The position numbers and the translations under genes are program-made. From contig NZ_JALIEC010000011.1 in assembly GCF_022867865.1 (NCBI RefSeq), positions 42,395-106,394 of the forward strand: a DNA stretch of 64,000 nucleotides, given 5' to 3'. This DNA comes from Phaeobacter sp. J2-8 (GTDB lineage: Bacteria; Pseudomonadota; Alphaproteobacteria; Rhodobacterales; Rhodobacteraceae). The notes under the pieces are model-generated. The model was not told the origin of the DNA, made no database searches, and saw nothing but the letters and a program-made list of their open reading frames with translations. Each line of letters opens with the position of its first letter. Position 1 is the first letter of the stretch. This document shows positions 29,703 to 38,863 of this stretch, piece after piece.

Positions 29703-30411
29703 GAATATTGTTGAGGATGTCCGTCGCCTCCTCGAGCGCCTCGACGACATGACGTACATGTGGACGCATCAGAGGGTTTGGATCAGATTGCTTTTCCAGC
29801 GCCAAGGCGTGGAGAAGCCCCTTCTGGTCCATCTCCTTGTAGGTGTTCCGCCGCATCATGACGGTCTCAATCACCGGAAAACGGGTGAGCGCTTCTTCAA
29901 TCAGGGCCGCGTCAGCACGGGTCGTTTTCGGGTCAACCATGTTGAGGACGACGTGGTGGCGCGGAAGGCTGGAGGGGTCGTCAACGCGGGATTTCAGTTT
30001 CTCAAACCAATCAGCTGTCTGCGCTCCGACATCGAAATCAGACGTCGACAGCATGACGGGCGTCACGATGTGGTCCGCAAGCACCGCGATGCCGTCTGAC
30101 CATTCGGCACCGACCCCTGCGGTATCGATGAAGATGAAGTCTGCCGTGCCTGCCATGTAGACCTGATCGATCTGATCCTCGACACCCGCCACGCTTTCGA
30201 CGGTGGCCGAGCAGAGAAGCGGCGAACTCAGCCCACCGGCTTGCGCCCGAGTATGCCAGGCCCCGAGTACCCTCGTGCTGTCCGTGTCGATCAATATCAC
30301 TCTGCGTCCGGCGGCGATCGCGGCGCTGATCAAGGCGCGCGAAAGCGTCGTTTTTCCACTGCCCCCTTTCCGGGCCATCGCTGCGACCACCACAAGATTT
30401 TCGTTCGGCAT
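29692..30411 (-). CDS. VirC1/ParA-like ATPase
   Basis: 239 residues from ATG 30411 with GGAGGA five bases upstream. Deviant Walker A MARKGGSGKTTLSRAL at residues about 10-25, switch-type FIFIDTAGVGAEWSD near 110. This is the MinD/ParA superfamily; divergent orientation to the relaxase operon and the RHH partner downstream suggest the VirC1 role: binding near oriT and raising transfer efficiency by bringing relaxosome to the cell pole. A plasmid partition role is the alternative, but no parS array or ParB is seen. Confidence 0.7.
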   Translation of the reverse strand: MPNENLVVVAAMARKGGSGKTTLSRALISAAIAAGRRVILIDTDSTRVLGAWHTRAQAGGLSSPLLCSATVESVAGVEDQIDQVYMAGTADFIFIDTAGVGAEWSDGIAVLADHIVTPVMLSTSDFDVGAQTADWFEKLKSRVDDPSSLPRHHVVLNMVDPKTTRADAALIEEALTRFPVIETVMMRRNTYKEMDQKGLLHALALEKQSDPNPLMRPHVRHVVEALEEATDILNNILAA

Positions 30412-30743
30412 TCTGATCCTCCGCAAAAATAGTGAATCGCAACGATAATACCAAAATGTCGCTAAACGCATGAGGCGGAGGGGTCAAGCAGAAGTCGGGA
30501 TGCGACCCGCGTTTGGCATGCAGCGGGCGGCGTTGTGCTATGACCGTGCGACGTCTGCCGTGGCGCCTTCAGCATTCGTCGCGGGGCACCGCACACCCTC
30601 CAAATGTCGGGATGCGCTCGGCGATGTACTGCGGACGGAATGCAGGTGACGGATAGCGCGCTCCAGACGACGGGAGGCAGTCTCGCGTATGTCGTTCTGC
30701 GGGTGACGCGAGACGGTCAGCACGCAGCAAAGCCCGTCTTGCG

Positions 30744-30799
30744 GGGTGCAAGAGACGGGGTGCAAAAGACGCGATGCGCGATGCGGGGACCGCATCGCG
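30744..30799. repeat. tandem 14-mers and hairpin of the probable oriT
   Basis: GGGTGCAAGAGACG (30744-30757) is followed directly by a 13/14 copy (30758-30771), then two GCGATGC units, then a perfect hairpin CGCGATGCGG (30777-30786) / CCGCATCGCG (30790-30799) with a GGA loop. Further degenerate GGGATGCG-type units occur upstream to about 30490. Iterated sites and hairpins between virC-like genes and the relaxase operon are what an origin of transfer looks like. I could not recognise a known nic sequence. Confidence 0.55.
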
Positions 30800-30843
30800 T
30801 GGTGCAATGAGCGCGAAGCGCGATCCATTTGACTAAGGACGGG

Positions 30844-30866
30844 AAATCGCCCCTACAGGGCGATTT
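30844..30866 (+). terminator. hairpin followed by T-rich stretch inside the oriT region
   Basis: AAATCGCCC (30844-30852), loop CTACA, GGGCGATTT (30858-30866), followed by T and CTA. It could end transcripts from the repeat region or be part of the transfer origin. Confidence 0.4.
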
Positions 30867-30876
30867 TCTACATTGA

Positions 30877-30929
30877 GTACAAGCCCTTATGGCCGACTTC
30901 ACTTGCGTTGGGAGTCGGCGGGCTTGTAC
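30877..30929. repeat. two-part inverted repeat next to the relaxase operon
   Basis: GTACAAGCCC (30877-30886) pairs with GGGCTTGTAC (30920-30929) and GCCGACT (30892-30898) with AGTCGGC (30913-30919); a 5-base bulge separates the left pair of arms. Position 35 bases before the MobC/VirD1-like gene fits a relaxase or accessory-protein binding site. Together with the two entries above it accounts for most of the 552-base gene-free interval 30412-30963. Confidence 0.55.
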
Positions 30930-30963
30930 GAAGTTGGCAAGAAATAGGAACGTTAACTTCAAA

Positions 30964-31551
30964 ATGCCCCGCCGTCGCAGACTGTCAGAGATCGAACGAT
31001 CGACCATCGCCCAGGAGCGCCGGAACGGCGTCTCCGCGGCGTCATTGGCCGCGCGCTACGATGTCAGCCTGAAGACGATCTACAACGTGGTGAACCACCG
31101 GGATGAGCGTCAGACAGCGAACGGCAGCCGATCGCGGGTTGTGGGGATCCGGGTCTCGGACGACGACCTGCGCCGGTTCGACGCGGCGCTGTCGCGGCGC
31201 GGGATTGCGCACCGCTCGGATGCCATGCGCCGCCTGATGCTGGCGGCCGAAGGTGTCTTCCTGCCCGACGACGAGATGTGTGACGAGTTGCGCAATCTCG
31301 GCGCCGCGCTCAACCGGGTCGGCAACAATGTGAACCAGATCGCGCGACGTCTGAACGAGGCCAAGCTGCGGGGCGAGAGACTGTCCTACCCGGCCTCAAG
31401 CCACCGTGACGTCCGCGCCCTTGCGGGTCTGGTCTTCGATCTGGCCGACCAGGTTCAGGAGATGTCGCGTGCGCGGCGCAGCGTGCTGGACCTTGAGATC
31501 AGCTCTACCCTGGCGGACCTCGCCGAGAGGGATGAAAATGGAGCGGAGTGA
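30964..31551 (+). CDS. MobC/VirD1-like relaxosome protein with N-terminal HTH
   Basis: 195 residues from ATG 30964 (MPRRRRLSEIERS). Residues 8-50 form a recombinase/IS30-type HTH (RNGVSAASLAARYDVSLKTI). The middle carries an RHH-like segment and the C-terminal part has the MobC signature LNRVGNNVNQIARRL. It should bind oriT and help the relaxase melt and nick DNA. The HTH plus MobC arrangement is unusual compared with VirD1, which is shorter. Overlaps the relaxase start by 14 bases. Confidence 0.75.
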   Translation: MPRRRRLSEIERSTIAQERRNGVSAASLAARYDVSLKTIYNVVNHRDERQTANGSRSRVVGIRVSDDDLRRFDAALSRRGIAHRSDAMRRLMLAAEGVFLPDDEMCDELRNLGAALNRVGNNVNQIARRLNEAKLRGERLSYPASSHRDVRALAGLVFDLADQVQEMSRARRSVLDLEISSTLADLAERDENGAE

Positions 31552-33886
31552 CCGGGTCCGTGGCATCGACCCGGCGCTATTTGACCGCGGCTGGAGCCGA
31601 GTTTCGGGATCCTGGCAGGGGCTTTCCAAGGGCGCGCAGATGGTTCGGGCCGCGCGCGGCTATTCGCCAGCGATCTTCAAGGCTATCTCGAAAGGGGGCT
31701 GCCACACCGGGGCGCAGCTACGGGCTCAGCTCACATATCTCACGACGAAGTCGACCCATATCCTCGACAGTCGCGGCACCCATGACGGGAAGAAGCAGCT
31801 CTCGGAAGCCGAAATCAACCGAGTGGCGCGGCGGTTCGAGAACCAGTGGAACGAGCGCTACAGCCCCAAGCTTGGCCATACGTCGCATCTCCTGATGGCA
31901 TTCCCGGTTGGGACCAGGGGTGAAGAGGTGCGCGATATCACCCAGGCGGTCTGCGAGAAGTTCTTTCAAGGTGAGGGGTCGCAATTCGACTATATTGCTG
32001 CAATACACCAAGATCGCGCGCATCCACATGCGCATATCGTTCTGAACCGCCGCAGCAAGGATGGCGAAATGTTCTTTCTCGGGAAGGATCATCACTTCAA
32101 CTACGACGCCTTTCGCGAGGCGATGGTCGAGGCGGCCCGGGTTCATGGGATCCGCCTTGAGGCGACGCGTCGTCTGGATCGCGGCGTCACGACCTACCGC
32201 GCCGAGATCGATGAAATCTACAAGGCCCGCGACGAAGGTCGTCCCCCAGTCGAGCGCCAGAGAACCGGTGCTGACTTGGCGGCCGCACTGGAAACCGTCC
32301 GGCACAACGCTTTGATCTATCGCGGGCTCGCGGCGGAGGCGTCCCGTTCGAATTTCGAAGACGTGTCCGAGGCGCTCGAGAGGGCCAGCACCATCCTTGC
32401 CAGTGGCGGTCAGATTCAATCTGACGGAGCCATCTACATGTCCCAAGACGAAGCAGCGTTCGACACGCTGATCACCGAGTTTTCTCAGAACATTCGCCAG
32501 ATCGAGGCGGCGATCGACAGGGCGCCGGCGGCCGAGAGGCCGGTGATCGAGCGCAAGCTGACCGACGTTCTGGCCTCGGTCGCGCATTTGAACCCGCTCG
32601 GGGATCGCTCCGCCGCCCTGGTCGATGCCCCATCCCGGGACGGCATCTATGCAAGGCCGAACTTAAGTGAAGAACACCTCGCGCGTCTTGACGATGGAGA
32701 GGTGGCATCAAAGCTGGCCGAGGCGTTGCAAGGCACGGGCATCGATGCCGAGTCTGTGGCCGCGCGCCTGCGGGAGGGGGCAGGCAATGCCGCATTGGAG
32801 CGCCAGTGGCTGGCACAGGATCTGCAGGGGATTGCCAAAGCAAGCGACCTCGATCTGGAGAAATCTGCAGACCGGGAAGAAGCGCTCGACCGGCTGGAAG
32901 CCGTGCATGTTCGGTTGGGCGATGTCCTGACCGACGTACGCGTCCTTCGCGCGCCAACCGAGATCGACGAGGTGGACAACGCTGAGCCAGCGCTCGGCGA
33001 GCGGTTGGCGGCACCCGGGGGTGATCTCGAGAAGGACGGGCCCGACATTTTTGCCCCATCGGAGCGGCAGGCGTTCAGGGCGCTGGTGGCGCAGTTCCGT
33101 CGGACGGATTTCGATCATCCGTTCTCCGACGACCCGTCTGTAAGGCGAGCCGGCGCCGTGGAGGTTGAAGAGGCCCGCGTCGCGTTCGACGCCTATGCGC
33201 AGAGATCTCCGCAACATGCCGAATTGGCCTCGATGGCTTGGGAACAGATGACTGACAGTCGAATGCCGCCGCAATATGCGGTATCGGAGCAGGACCGCAC
33301 GCTTCATGCTGGCGACATGGACCTCGCCTTGCGGGATCCTTCGGATCATCTCGGTCCGATCACCGAAGAGCTCCGCACCCTCGCCCGCTATCGCACGGAG
33401 ATGCCGGATGACGAGTTCGGGCAGGCCGTCCAGGACGAAATCAATCACCTTCGTTCGCTCGGCGCGTCGCGTGCCTATATCAGCGAACGCAGTTTCGAGA
33501 TCGAGGACCAGGCGCGACAGGACTACGCCGAGCGCCGGTATCTGGAGGAGACAGCGCCAACCGTCATGGCCTTTGTGCGAAACGCCGACGTCGAGGGCCC
33601 GCTCTCCGAGTTAGAGCAGCAGGACATCGTCCGGCAGATAAACGAGCGACTAAGCCCCGACGCAATCGACGCGCTGCGGGCCGGTAACGCGGACGTCCTG
33701 GACACATTCACCGAGGATCCGCTGCGCCAGCTGGAACTCGCCAAGACCTATCTTCAAAGCAGCGAGGTCACCGCGCATGGCCCGGCCATGGAGCGCGTTC
33801 TCGATGCATTGGCGGAAGAACTGATAGAAGCGCAGCGCGCGCGCCACGCCGCGGCACATGGTGAGAAGGGGATCACCCATGGATAA
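31538..33886 (+). CDS. VirD2-type relaxase (MOBP)
   Basis: 782 residues from ATG 31538, spaced 6 bases after GAGAGGG; ATG 31532 is too close to that site. Relaxase domain in the first 210 residues: probable catalytic Tyr67 in AQLTYLTTK, and metal-binding motif HQDRAHPHAHIVLNRR with H162, H164, H166, closely parallel to VirD2. The long Glu/Asp-rich C-terminal 570 residues are helical and end in the likely secretion signal region. Nicks oriT, stays covalently attached and is exported with the strand. Stop overlaps virD4 by 8 bases. Confidence 0.88.
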   Translation: MERSDRVRGIDPALFDRGWSRVSGSWQGLSKGAQMVRAARGYSPAIFKAISKGGCHTGAQLRAQLTYLTTKSTHILDSRGTHDGKKQLSEAEINRVARRFENQWNERYSPKLGHTSHLLMAFPVGTRGEEVRDITQAVCEKFFQGEGSQFDYIAAIHQDRAHPHAHIVLNRRSKDGEMFFLGKDHHFNYDAFREAMVEAARVHGIRLEATRRLDRGVTTYRAEIDEIYKARDEGRPPVERQRTGADLAAALETVRHNALIYRGLAAEASRSNFEDVSEALERASTILASGGQIQSDGAIYMSQDEAAFDTLITEFSQNIRQIEAAIDRAPAAERPVIERKLTDVLASVAHLNPLGDRSAALVDAPSRDGIYARPNLSEEHLARLDDGEVASKLAEALQGTGIDAESVAARLREGAGNAALERQWLAQDLQGIAKASDLDLEKSADREEALDRLEAVHVRLGDVLTDVRVLRAPTEIDEVDNAEPALGERLAAPGGDLEKDGPDIFAPSERQAFRALVAQFRRTDFDHPFSDDPSVRRAGAVEVEEARVAFDAYAQRSPQHAELASMAWEQMTDSRMPPQYAVSEQDRTLHAGDMDLALRDPSDHLGPITEELRTLARYRTEMPDDEFGQAVQDEINHLRSLGASRAYISERSFEIEDQARQDYAERRYLEETAPTVMAFVRNADVEGPLSELEQQDIVRQINERLSPDAIDALRAGNADVLDTFTEDPLRQLELAKTYLQSSEVTAHGPAMERVLDALAEELIEAQRARHAAAHGEKGITHG

Positions 33887-35582
33887 AGGCAAGATTGCCC
33901 TCGGTGTGTTGAGCCTCGTGCTGGTCGGTCTCGCCATGGGCTATGTCGTGGCGACCGGCTTTGTCATGTTCCGCTATGGGCTTTCTCCCACGCGTTTCGA
34001 CGTCACCCTGCTTGCCCGCGAATATCGGGGTCTGTCTCAGTCCGCACCAAAAGACTTCCTCTGGGTGAACCTCATCCTTGGCGGCTTCGGCCTGGCATCG
34101 CTGATGCTGAGCGTCACGCTTCTGGGGGATGCATTGACCCGCTTCGGGACGACGCATTGGCAAACTCGCAGCGAGATGAAGAGGAACGGTTTCTTTGCCA
34201 AACCCGGCGGCGGCTTCCTTCTGGGCAAGCTCGGCTCCCCGAAATCCAAGCGCCCGTTCCTAGTCTCAAAAACCTTCCCCCACGCGCTGATCGTGGCGCC
34301 TACAGGCCGGGGCAAGGGCGTGGGGTTCGTGATCCCGAACCTGCTGACCTACAAGGGCTCCGCCGTGGTGCTCGACGTGAAAGGCGAGAACTTCCGCGAG
34401 ACCTCGCGCTTCCGCACCAGCATGGGGGACAAGGTTTTCCGCTTCGCGCCGACCGACTGGGACCGACCGACACATCGCTACAACCCGCTTGCGCGCATTG
34501 CTGCCATGACCAACCCCGACCGGCAGCAGATGGAGCTTAAACTCACCGCGAAGCTCTTTCTGCAGACCGACAATGAAAAGCTGAGCGGGCTTTTGGCCGG
34601 GGGTATCGACCTCTTCGTGGCGGCCGGCCTTCTGGCCTTCGAGCGCGGCGTGCCGACCATCGGCGAGATCTATCGCATCACAGCCTCGGGGGGCGACAAG
34701 CAGAAGGAATACCTGAAGCGTTCACAGGAGGTGAAGAACAAGTCGGCCAAACTGATCTTCGAGCGTATGGCATCGACCAACAACGACACCCTCACTTCCT
34801 ACCTCTCCCTCCTGATGACATCGGGCCTCGACACTTGGGACAACCGCGCGATTGACGCGGCCACCGCGACCTCTGACTTCTCATTCCGGGATATCCGCCG
34901 CCGCCCGCATGCGATCTATCTCGTGGTCGAGTCAGAGATGATCCGCCCGCTGGCTCCGCTGATCCGCCTCTTCTTCTCGGACCTGATCGCCTCGCTGCAG
35001 GCTCAGGAACCTGGAGACGACGAGCCTTGGCCCGTCATGATCATGCTCGACGAGTTCGACCGGCTCGGCAAAATGCCGATCGTCGCCGAGAGCATCAAGA
35101 CGCTGCGCTCCTTCGGCGGCAACCTCGCCATCGTCACCCAGACGATCCCCGCGCTGGACGAGATCTATGGTGAGAACACCCGCAGGTCGCTTCAGGGCGG
35201 CGCAGGTGTGAAGCTCTACCTCACACCGTCCGAGCAGAAGACCATCGAGGAGTTAAGCCAGGCCGTCGGCAAGACCACCAAGCGCGTGGTGACCCGGTCA
35301 CGCGCGGTCGGGCGCAATCCGTTTGAGGGACGCAGCGTTTCGGAGAGGACAGAAGATACCCCGCTTCTGACAGAGGATGAAGCCCGACGAATGGACCTCG
35401 ACGAAGTCATCCTCGTGATCGACGCGCAGATGCCGATCCGGGCAAGAAGGGTGAAGTATTTCGAGGACCCTGCCCTGAAGGTGCTGCACGCCGGTCAATC
35501 AGGAAGCTTCCCATATCCCGACGAGGACGGGCTGCGGCGGGACCGACAGATGTCCGAACTCGGGAAACGGTGGAGAAGCTGA
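33879..35582 (+). CDS. virD4: VirD4/TraG coupling ATPase
   Basis: 567 residues from ATG 33879. Two N-terminal membrane segments (ALGVLSLVLVGLAMGYVV and LILGGFGLASLMLSVTLL), Walker A APTGRGKGVGFVIPNLL near 145, Walker B VMIMLDEFDRLGKMP near 385, and the TraG-type LAIVTQTIPALDEIYG. Hexameric inner-membrane pump that links the relaxase-DNA complex to the VirB channel. Overlaps the relaxase gene, completing a relaxosome-coupling operon of three genes. Confidence 0.9.
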   Translation: MDKGKIALGVLSLVLVGLAMGYVVATGFVMFRYGLSPTRFDVTLLAREYRGLSQSAPKDFLWVNLILGGFGLASLMLSVTLLGDALTRFGTTHWQTRSEMKRNGFFAKPGGGFLLGKLGSPKSKRPFLVSKTFPHALIVAPTGRGKGVGFVIPNLLTYKGSAVVLDVKGENFRETSRFRTSMGDKVFRFAPTDWDRPTHRYNPLARIAAMTNPDRQQMELKLTAKLFLQTDNEKLSGLLAGGIDLFVAAGLLAFERGVPTIGEIYRITASGGDKQKEYLKRSQEVKNKSAKLIFERMASTNNDTLTSYLSLLMTSGLDTWDNRAIDAATATSDFSFRDIRRRPHAIYLVVESEMIRPLAPLIRLFFSDLIASLQAQEPGDDEPWPVMIMLDEFDRLGKMPIVAESIKTLRSFGGNLAIVTQTIPALDEIYGENTRRSLQGGAGVKLYLTPSEQKTIEELSQAVGKTTKRVVTRSRAVGRNPFEGRSVSERTEDTPLLTEDEARRMDLDEVILVIDAQMPIRARRVKYFEDPALKVLHAGQSGSFPYPDEDGLRRDRQMSELGKRWRS

Positions 35583-35839
35583 AGCAGGAGCTGCAGGAGG
35601 TGCGTGCGGCAAATGTCGCGCGGGACGAAGGCTCGAACGCGCCGAAGATCAATCCTGTCAGTTTAGCGAAGGCACGCGGTCGCGCGGCACGCGCAGCTGC
35701 GAGTGGCGGTGGCCAAGGTCAGTTGTCGCTTGATATCGAAGGATTGGGGATCAGGCATGCAAACCGGACGGCACTGGAAACCGCCGTTCAGACGACTAGA
35801 GCGAATTCTTGCAGAGCATGTGTGATTACTGCGGAATAA
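35570..35839 (+). CDS. possible small basic protein after virD4
   Basis: 89 residues from GTG 35570, overlapping virD4 by 13 bases. Sequence EKLKQELQEVRAANVARDEG, then a basic Ala/Arg region and QGQLSLDIEGLG. The N-terminal coiled-coil and coupling by overlap suggest a real gene, but the ribosome site is weak and no family is known. The remaining gap 35840-36037 shows only AT-rich promoter-like sequence. Confidence 0.35.
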   Translation: MEKLKQELQEVRAANVARDEGSNAPKINPVSLAKARGRAARAAASGGGQGQLSLDIEGLGIRHANRTALETAVQTTRANSCRACVITAE

Positions 35840-36016
35840 AGTGCTCGGTTGAATTTTAGGGTCGTCCAGGAGCGAGATTTCGTCGATGCCTGCTTCGGGT
35901 GAGGCACTGAGTGATCCGCAGATGGCGGTATTTAGGGTGTTCGTTTCGTCACCTGAGCAAGGCCCGCGTTTCCGCTTCTCTCAGATCAATGCAGAACAAG
36001 CTTGAAAATTTTTTCT

Positions 36017-36034
36017 TACAACAATATTGTTGTA
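36017..36034. promoter_or_regulatory. 18-base perfect palindrome covering the translation start of the cargo operon
   Basis: TACAACAATATTGTTGTA at 36017-36034, ending three bases before ATG 36038, inside an AT-rich stretch from about 35995. Best read as an operator for the Xre-type regulator two genes down. A protein bound here would block both the promoter and the ribosome site. Confidence 0.6.
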
Positions 36035-36037
36035 GGC

Positions 36038-36517
36038 ATGATCCCAGAACTTATCCCATTGCCCGGTTCGCCTTGGCCTGTACTGCCTCCGGGAATTCAT
36101 ATGGCCGATCTTAACGATGTGTCCGCGGTGTTCGCGACGAATCCATGGCGGCGCGAACTGCACGATGGACTTGTCGATGCGTGCGGCAGGTTGCGACGGG
36201 CAGGGTGTCCGACCGTCTATCTCGATGGTAGCTTTATTTCAGGAAAGCCAAAGCCGGGTGATTTCGACGCCTGCTGGGATCCTAATGGCGTCGACCCAGC
36301 GAAGCTTGATGGCGTATTTCTGAGATTTGAGAACGGCCGTGCCGCTCAGAAAGCCGCATTCAAAGGTGAGTTCTTTCCGTCTTCGATGTTGTGTTCTGAT
36401 GTCGGAGCTACGTTTGTTGAATTTTTTCAGCAGGACCGTTTTACGGGGAAACAAAAGGGGATCATCGCAATTTCGCTTACGGCCGATCCACTTCTTTCTG
36501 GAAAGGTGCAGCCATGA
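36038..36517 (+). CDS. DUF6932 protein, nucleotidyltransferase-like
   Basis: 159 residues from ATG 36038 (MIPELIPLPGSPWPVLPPG). The stretch YLDGSFISGKPKPGDFDACW has the GS...DxD layout of minimal nucleotidyltransferases and matches DUF6932-type proteins. These small enzymes are often partnered with antitoxins. No KNTase C-terminal domain is present. Its stop overlaps the next gene by 4 bases (ATGA), so it is first in a three-gene operon behind a strong palindrome. Confidence 0.7.
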   Translation: MIPELIPLPGSPWPVLPPGIHMADLNDVSAVFATNPWRRELHDGLVDACGRLRRAGCPTVYLDGSFISGKPKPGDFDACWDPNGVDPAKLDGVFLRFENGRAAQKAAFKGEFFPSSMLCSDVGATFVEFFQQDRFTGKQKGIIAISLTADPLLSGKVQP

Positions 36518-37791
36518 TCTACAGTGATAAACAGTACAACGTAGCGAGCGCACAACTGGATAAACTGAAAGGTGCTTTGGCTGTCGCGAAGGCGCGCGAG
36601 GCCGACCAAGCATGGCTTAAGCAGGCGGAGATCGCCGCTATTAGCAGCCAGATCGCCGATATCGGGGCAGAGCTTGCCGAATACGACCTTCTTAAATCCG
36701 GTCAAGTCTCGTTCTCGAAAACATACGCACTTGAAGAATTGCCGCGCGTACTTGTGCAAGCGCGCATCGCTTCCGGCATGAGCCAGACTGATCTTGCCGA
36801 GAAGCTTGGCATGAAGCCTCAACAGGTTCAGCGTTACGAAGCAACCGACTACATGGGGGCTAGCCTTGGGCGGCTGATCGAGATTTCGAAGGCGCTCGGC
36901 GTTAAGGCGTCAGGTAGTTTCGAGGGGCCGAAGCAGGCTGGCGGTTCGGTGTTCGTATGGGCCGATGCCGACGATATCGTTTGGGGCCAGCTTCCTTACA
37001 AGGAGATGATCAAGCGCAAGTGGTTTGACCTGCCGCGCGGTGCAAACCCCGTCGAGCGGGTAAAAGAGTATTTTCTGCAGTCGGCTGGCCCGCAATTTGC
37101 CACAGCTCTTCACCGCAAGAAGATGCACAGTGGCAATGCGCCCAACGAGTACGCTCTACTTGCTTGGCAGGCGCGCGTTCTGGAGAGAGCACGCAGAAAG
37201 ATCGAAGCGCAAGAGATCGGCCACTTCGAAGTCGATGATCGGTGGATGCCGCAACTGGTGGACCTCACCAAGCGCAAGGACGGACCGAAGCGCGCTCGTG
37301 ATTTGTTGGCCAGCAAGGGAATCGTTTTGATTGTTGAGCGGCACCTTCCGGGGTCATATCTCGACGGCGCTGCCATGCTAGCAGACGGTGAAACGCCGGT
37401 CGTTGCACTCACCCTTCGGCATGATCGCCTCGACAACTTCTGGTTCGTACTACTGCACGAACTCGGTCACGTCTTCTTGCATCTTTTCGACGGCCTGCGC
37501 TTTGACTTCTTCGACGAAGAGGGTGGTAGCGACGGCGATGCGATCGAGGCGGAGGCCGACAAATTTGCACTCGATACTCTGATACCTGGTGATCTTTGGG
37601 ATCAGTGTCTTTCGCGTTTCGCTTTGTCCGACGAGGCCGTGGAAATTGATGCGGAGACCATCGGTATAGATCCGAGCATCATCGCGGGGCGGATCAGGAA
37701 GGAGCGCGGCAACTACACGATTTTGAACGATCTGATTGGTCTAGGTCAGGTACGCTCGCAGCTTGAGGAGGCTGGCGATGATCTTGACTGA
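36514..37791 (+). CDS. Xre regulator fused to ImmA/IrrE metalloprotease
   Basis: 425 residues. Residues 1-60 form a coiled coil (ASAQLDKLKGALAVAKA); 78-135 an Xre HTH (ARIASGMSQTDLAEKLGMKP, then QQVQRYEA); the C-terminal half is an ImmA/IrrE zinc peptidase with HELGHVFLH and EAEADKFALDTL. Such fusions control phage, ICE and toxin-antitoxin genes by cleaving or being cleaved on damage. Probably binds the 36017-36034 palindrome. Overlaps the next gene by 14 bases. Confidence 0.85.
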   Translation: MIYSDKQYNVASAQLDKLKGALAVAKAREADQAWLKQAEIAAISSQIADIGAELAEYDLLKSGQVSFSKTYALEELPRVLVQARIASGMSQTDLAEKLGMKPQQVQRYEATDYMGASLGRLIEISKALGVKASGSFEGPKQAGGSVFVWADADDIVWGQLPYKEMIKRKWFDLPRGANPVERVKEYFLQSAGPQFATALHRKKMHSGNAPNEYALLAWQARVLERARRKIEAQEIGHFEVDDRWMPQLVDLTKRKDGPKRARDLLASKGIVLIVERHLPGSYLDGAAMLADGETPVVALTLRHDRLDNFWFVLLHELGHVFLHLFDGLRFDFFDEEGGSDGDAIEAEADKFALDTLIPGDLWDQCLSRFALSDEAVEIDAETIGIDPSIIAGRIRKERGNYTILNDLIGLGQVRSQLEEAGDDLD

Positions 37792-38863
37792 AGATATGTA
37801 TGTACCGGCGCTGCGTTGGCGGCAGGGCGAGTATCAGGCGCTTACTCGTCTTGCCACCGCAGCCAAGGATCGTGTCGTGCCCTACATCACCATTCCCGAA
37901 GTAGAGTACGATTTTGAAGCAAGGCAGCCGAAGAAGTCGGTCCACCAGCATGTGCATCCTTTCGCCGCCCGCTTTAATGCCAAGTGGGGCCGGAGGCCTG
38001 CTTGGGTGAGCCTCCATCCCGGCATCGCAAATGAGCGGATGGATGATGGGCGAGATATTCCCGCCTACGTGTTTGAGGCTCTTCGTACGACCCAAGCGAA
38101 TGCGATACCGTCCGTTCCACTTGATGCGACGGCAGCCATCATCACGTCTGTTCGGACAATAGCTGCGACAGACGGCCTTGGGTCTGCGATCTCTGTCCGA
38201 CTGGAGGACTTGATGAAGCCTAATGTGCGCGCACGCATTGAGGCGTTGGCAGCGTCTCTCTGTCAATCTCTCGACGAAATTGACCTCGTCATTGACCTGG
38301 GATCGCCGAACTACGAGCCCTATGCTGCTTTCGCAGGTGCGTTGATTGCGGCCATGCGCAGACTGGGCGACCTAGACGCCTTCCGGAACTTCATGATGAT
38401 CGGCACGGCAATTCCTGAGACTTTCAAGGACGTTGCCAAGGGGGCAGACCAATTGCCCCGCCATGATTGGCTCTTCTATCAGGCACTGCTTGGGAAGATC
38501 CCTGCGGGAATGCGTCGGCCCAACTACGGTGACTACACGATTGTTCATCCTGATTTCAAAGCCTTGGATATGCGAATGATCAAGGCGGCGGGCAAGCTCG
38601 TCTACACGACAGCGGGAGATTGGGAAGTTCGCAAGGGAGGAGCATTTAATGATAATCGCTCCCAGATGCATGATCATTGTGCGTCGATCGTGGCGTGTGG
38701 CAAGTTCGCCGGTGCCGGCTACTCAATTGGCGACGACTACATTGCGAAGTGTGCGGCACATCTGGAGGGCCCAAGCAATCAGACTCGCTGGAAGGAGGTG
38801 GCGATCAATCACCACATCACGCGTGTTCTGGACGACCTCTCCAGCTTTCTCGCCGCGCCATGA
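37778..38863 (+). CDS. beta family protein (T4-beta/sce7725-like)
   Basis: 361 residues from ATG 37778, GAGGAGG upstream. Opening MILTEDMYVPALRWRQGEYQAL is the signature of the Beta_protein family (T4 beta-like), with further landmarks VPYITIPEVEYD, VIDLGSPNYEP and RHDWLFYQAL. Predicted alpha/beta barrel-like protein of unknown activity. Family members repeatedly lie beside sce7726-family genes, as here, where the two 3' ends overlap by 47 bases in convergent orientation. Confidence 0.8.
   Translation: MILTEDMYVPALRWRQGEYQALTRLATAAKDRVVPYITIPEVEYDFEARQPKKSVHQHVHPFAARFNAKWGRRPAWVSLHPGIANERMDDGRDIPAYVFEALRTTQANAIPSVPLDATAAIITSVRTIAATDGLGSAISVRLEDLMKPNVRARIEALAASLCQSLDEIDLVIDLGSPNYEPYAAFAGALIAAMRRLGDLDAFRNFMMIGTAIPETFKDVAKGADQLPRHDWLFYQALLGKIPAGMRRPNYGDYTIVHPDFKALDMRMIKAAGKLVYTTAGDWEVRKGGAFNDNRSQMHDHCASIVACGKFAGAGYSIGDDYIAKCAAHLEGPSNQTRWKEVAINHHITRVLDDLSSFLAAP

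Noticed and set aside
29692..30411. ParA partition system
   Set aside because: No ParB or parS cluster, and the RHH partner plus divergent relaxase operon fit VirC1/VirC2 better; not fully excluded.
30744..30771. CRISPR-like repeat
   Set aside because: Only two tandem 14-mers without spacers and no cas genes nearby.
30538..30828. Repeat-rich minus-strand frame with many His/Arg
   Set aside because: Its repetitiveness comes from the DNA repeats of the oriT region; it has no start site and crosses the hairpins.
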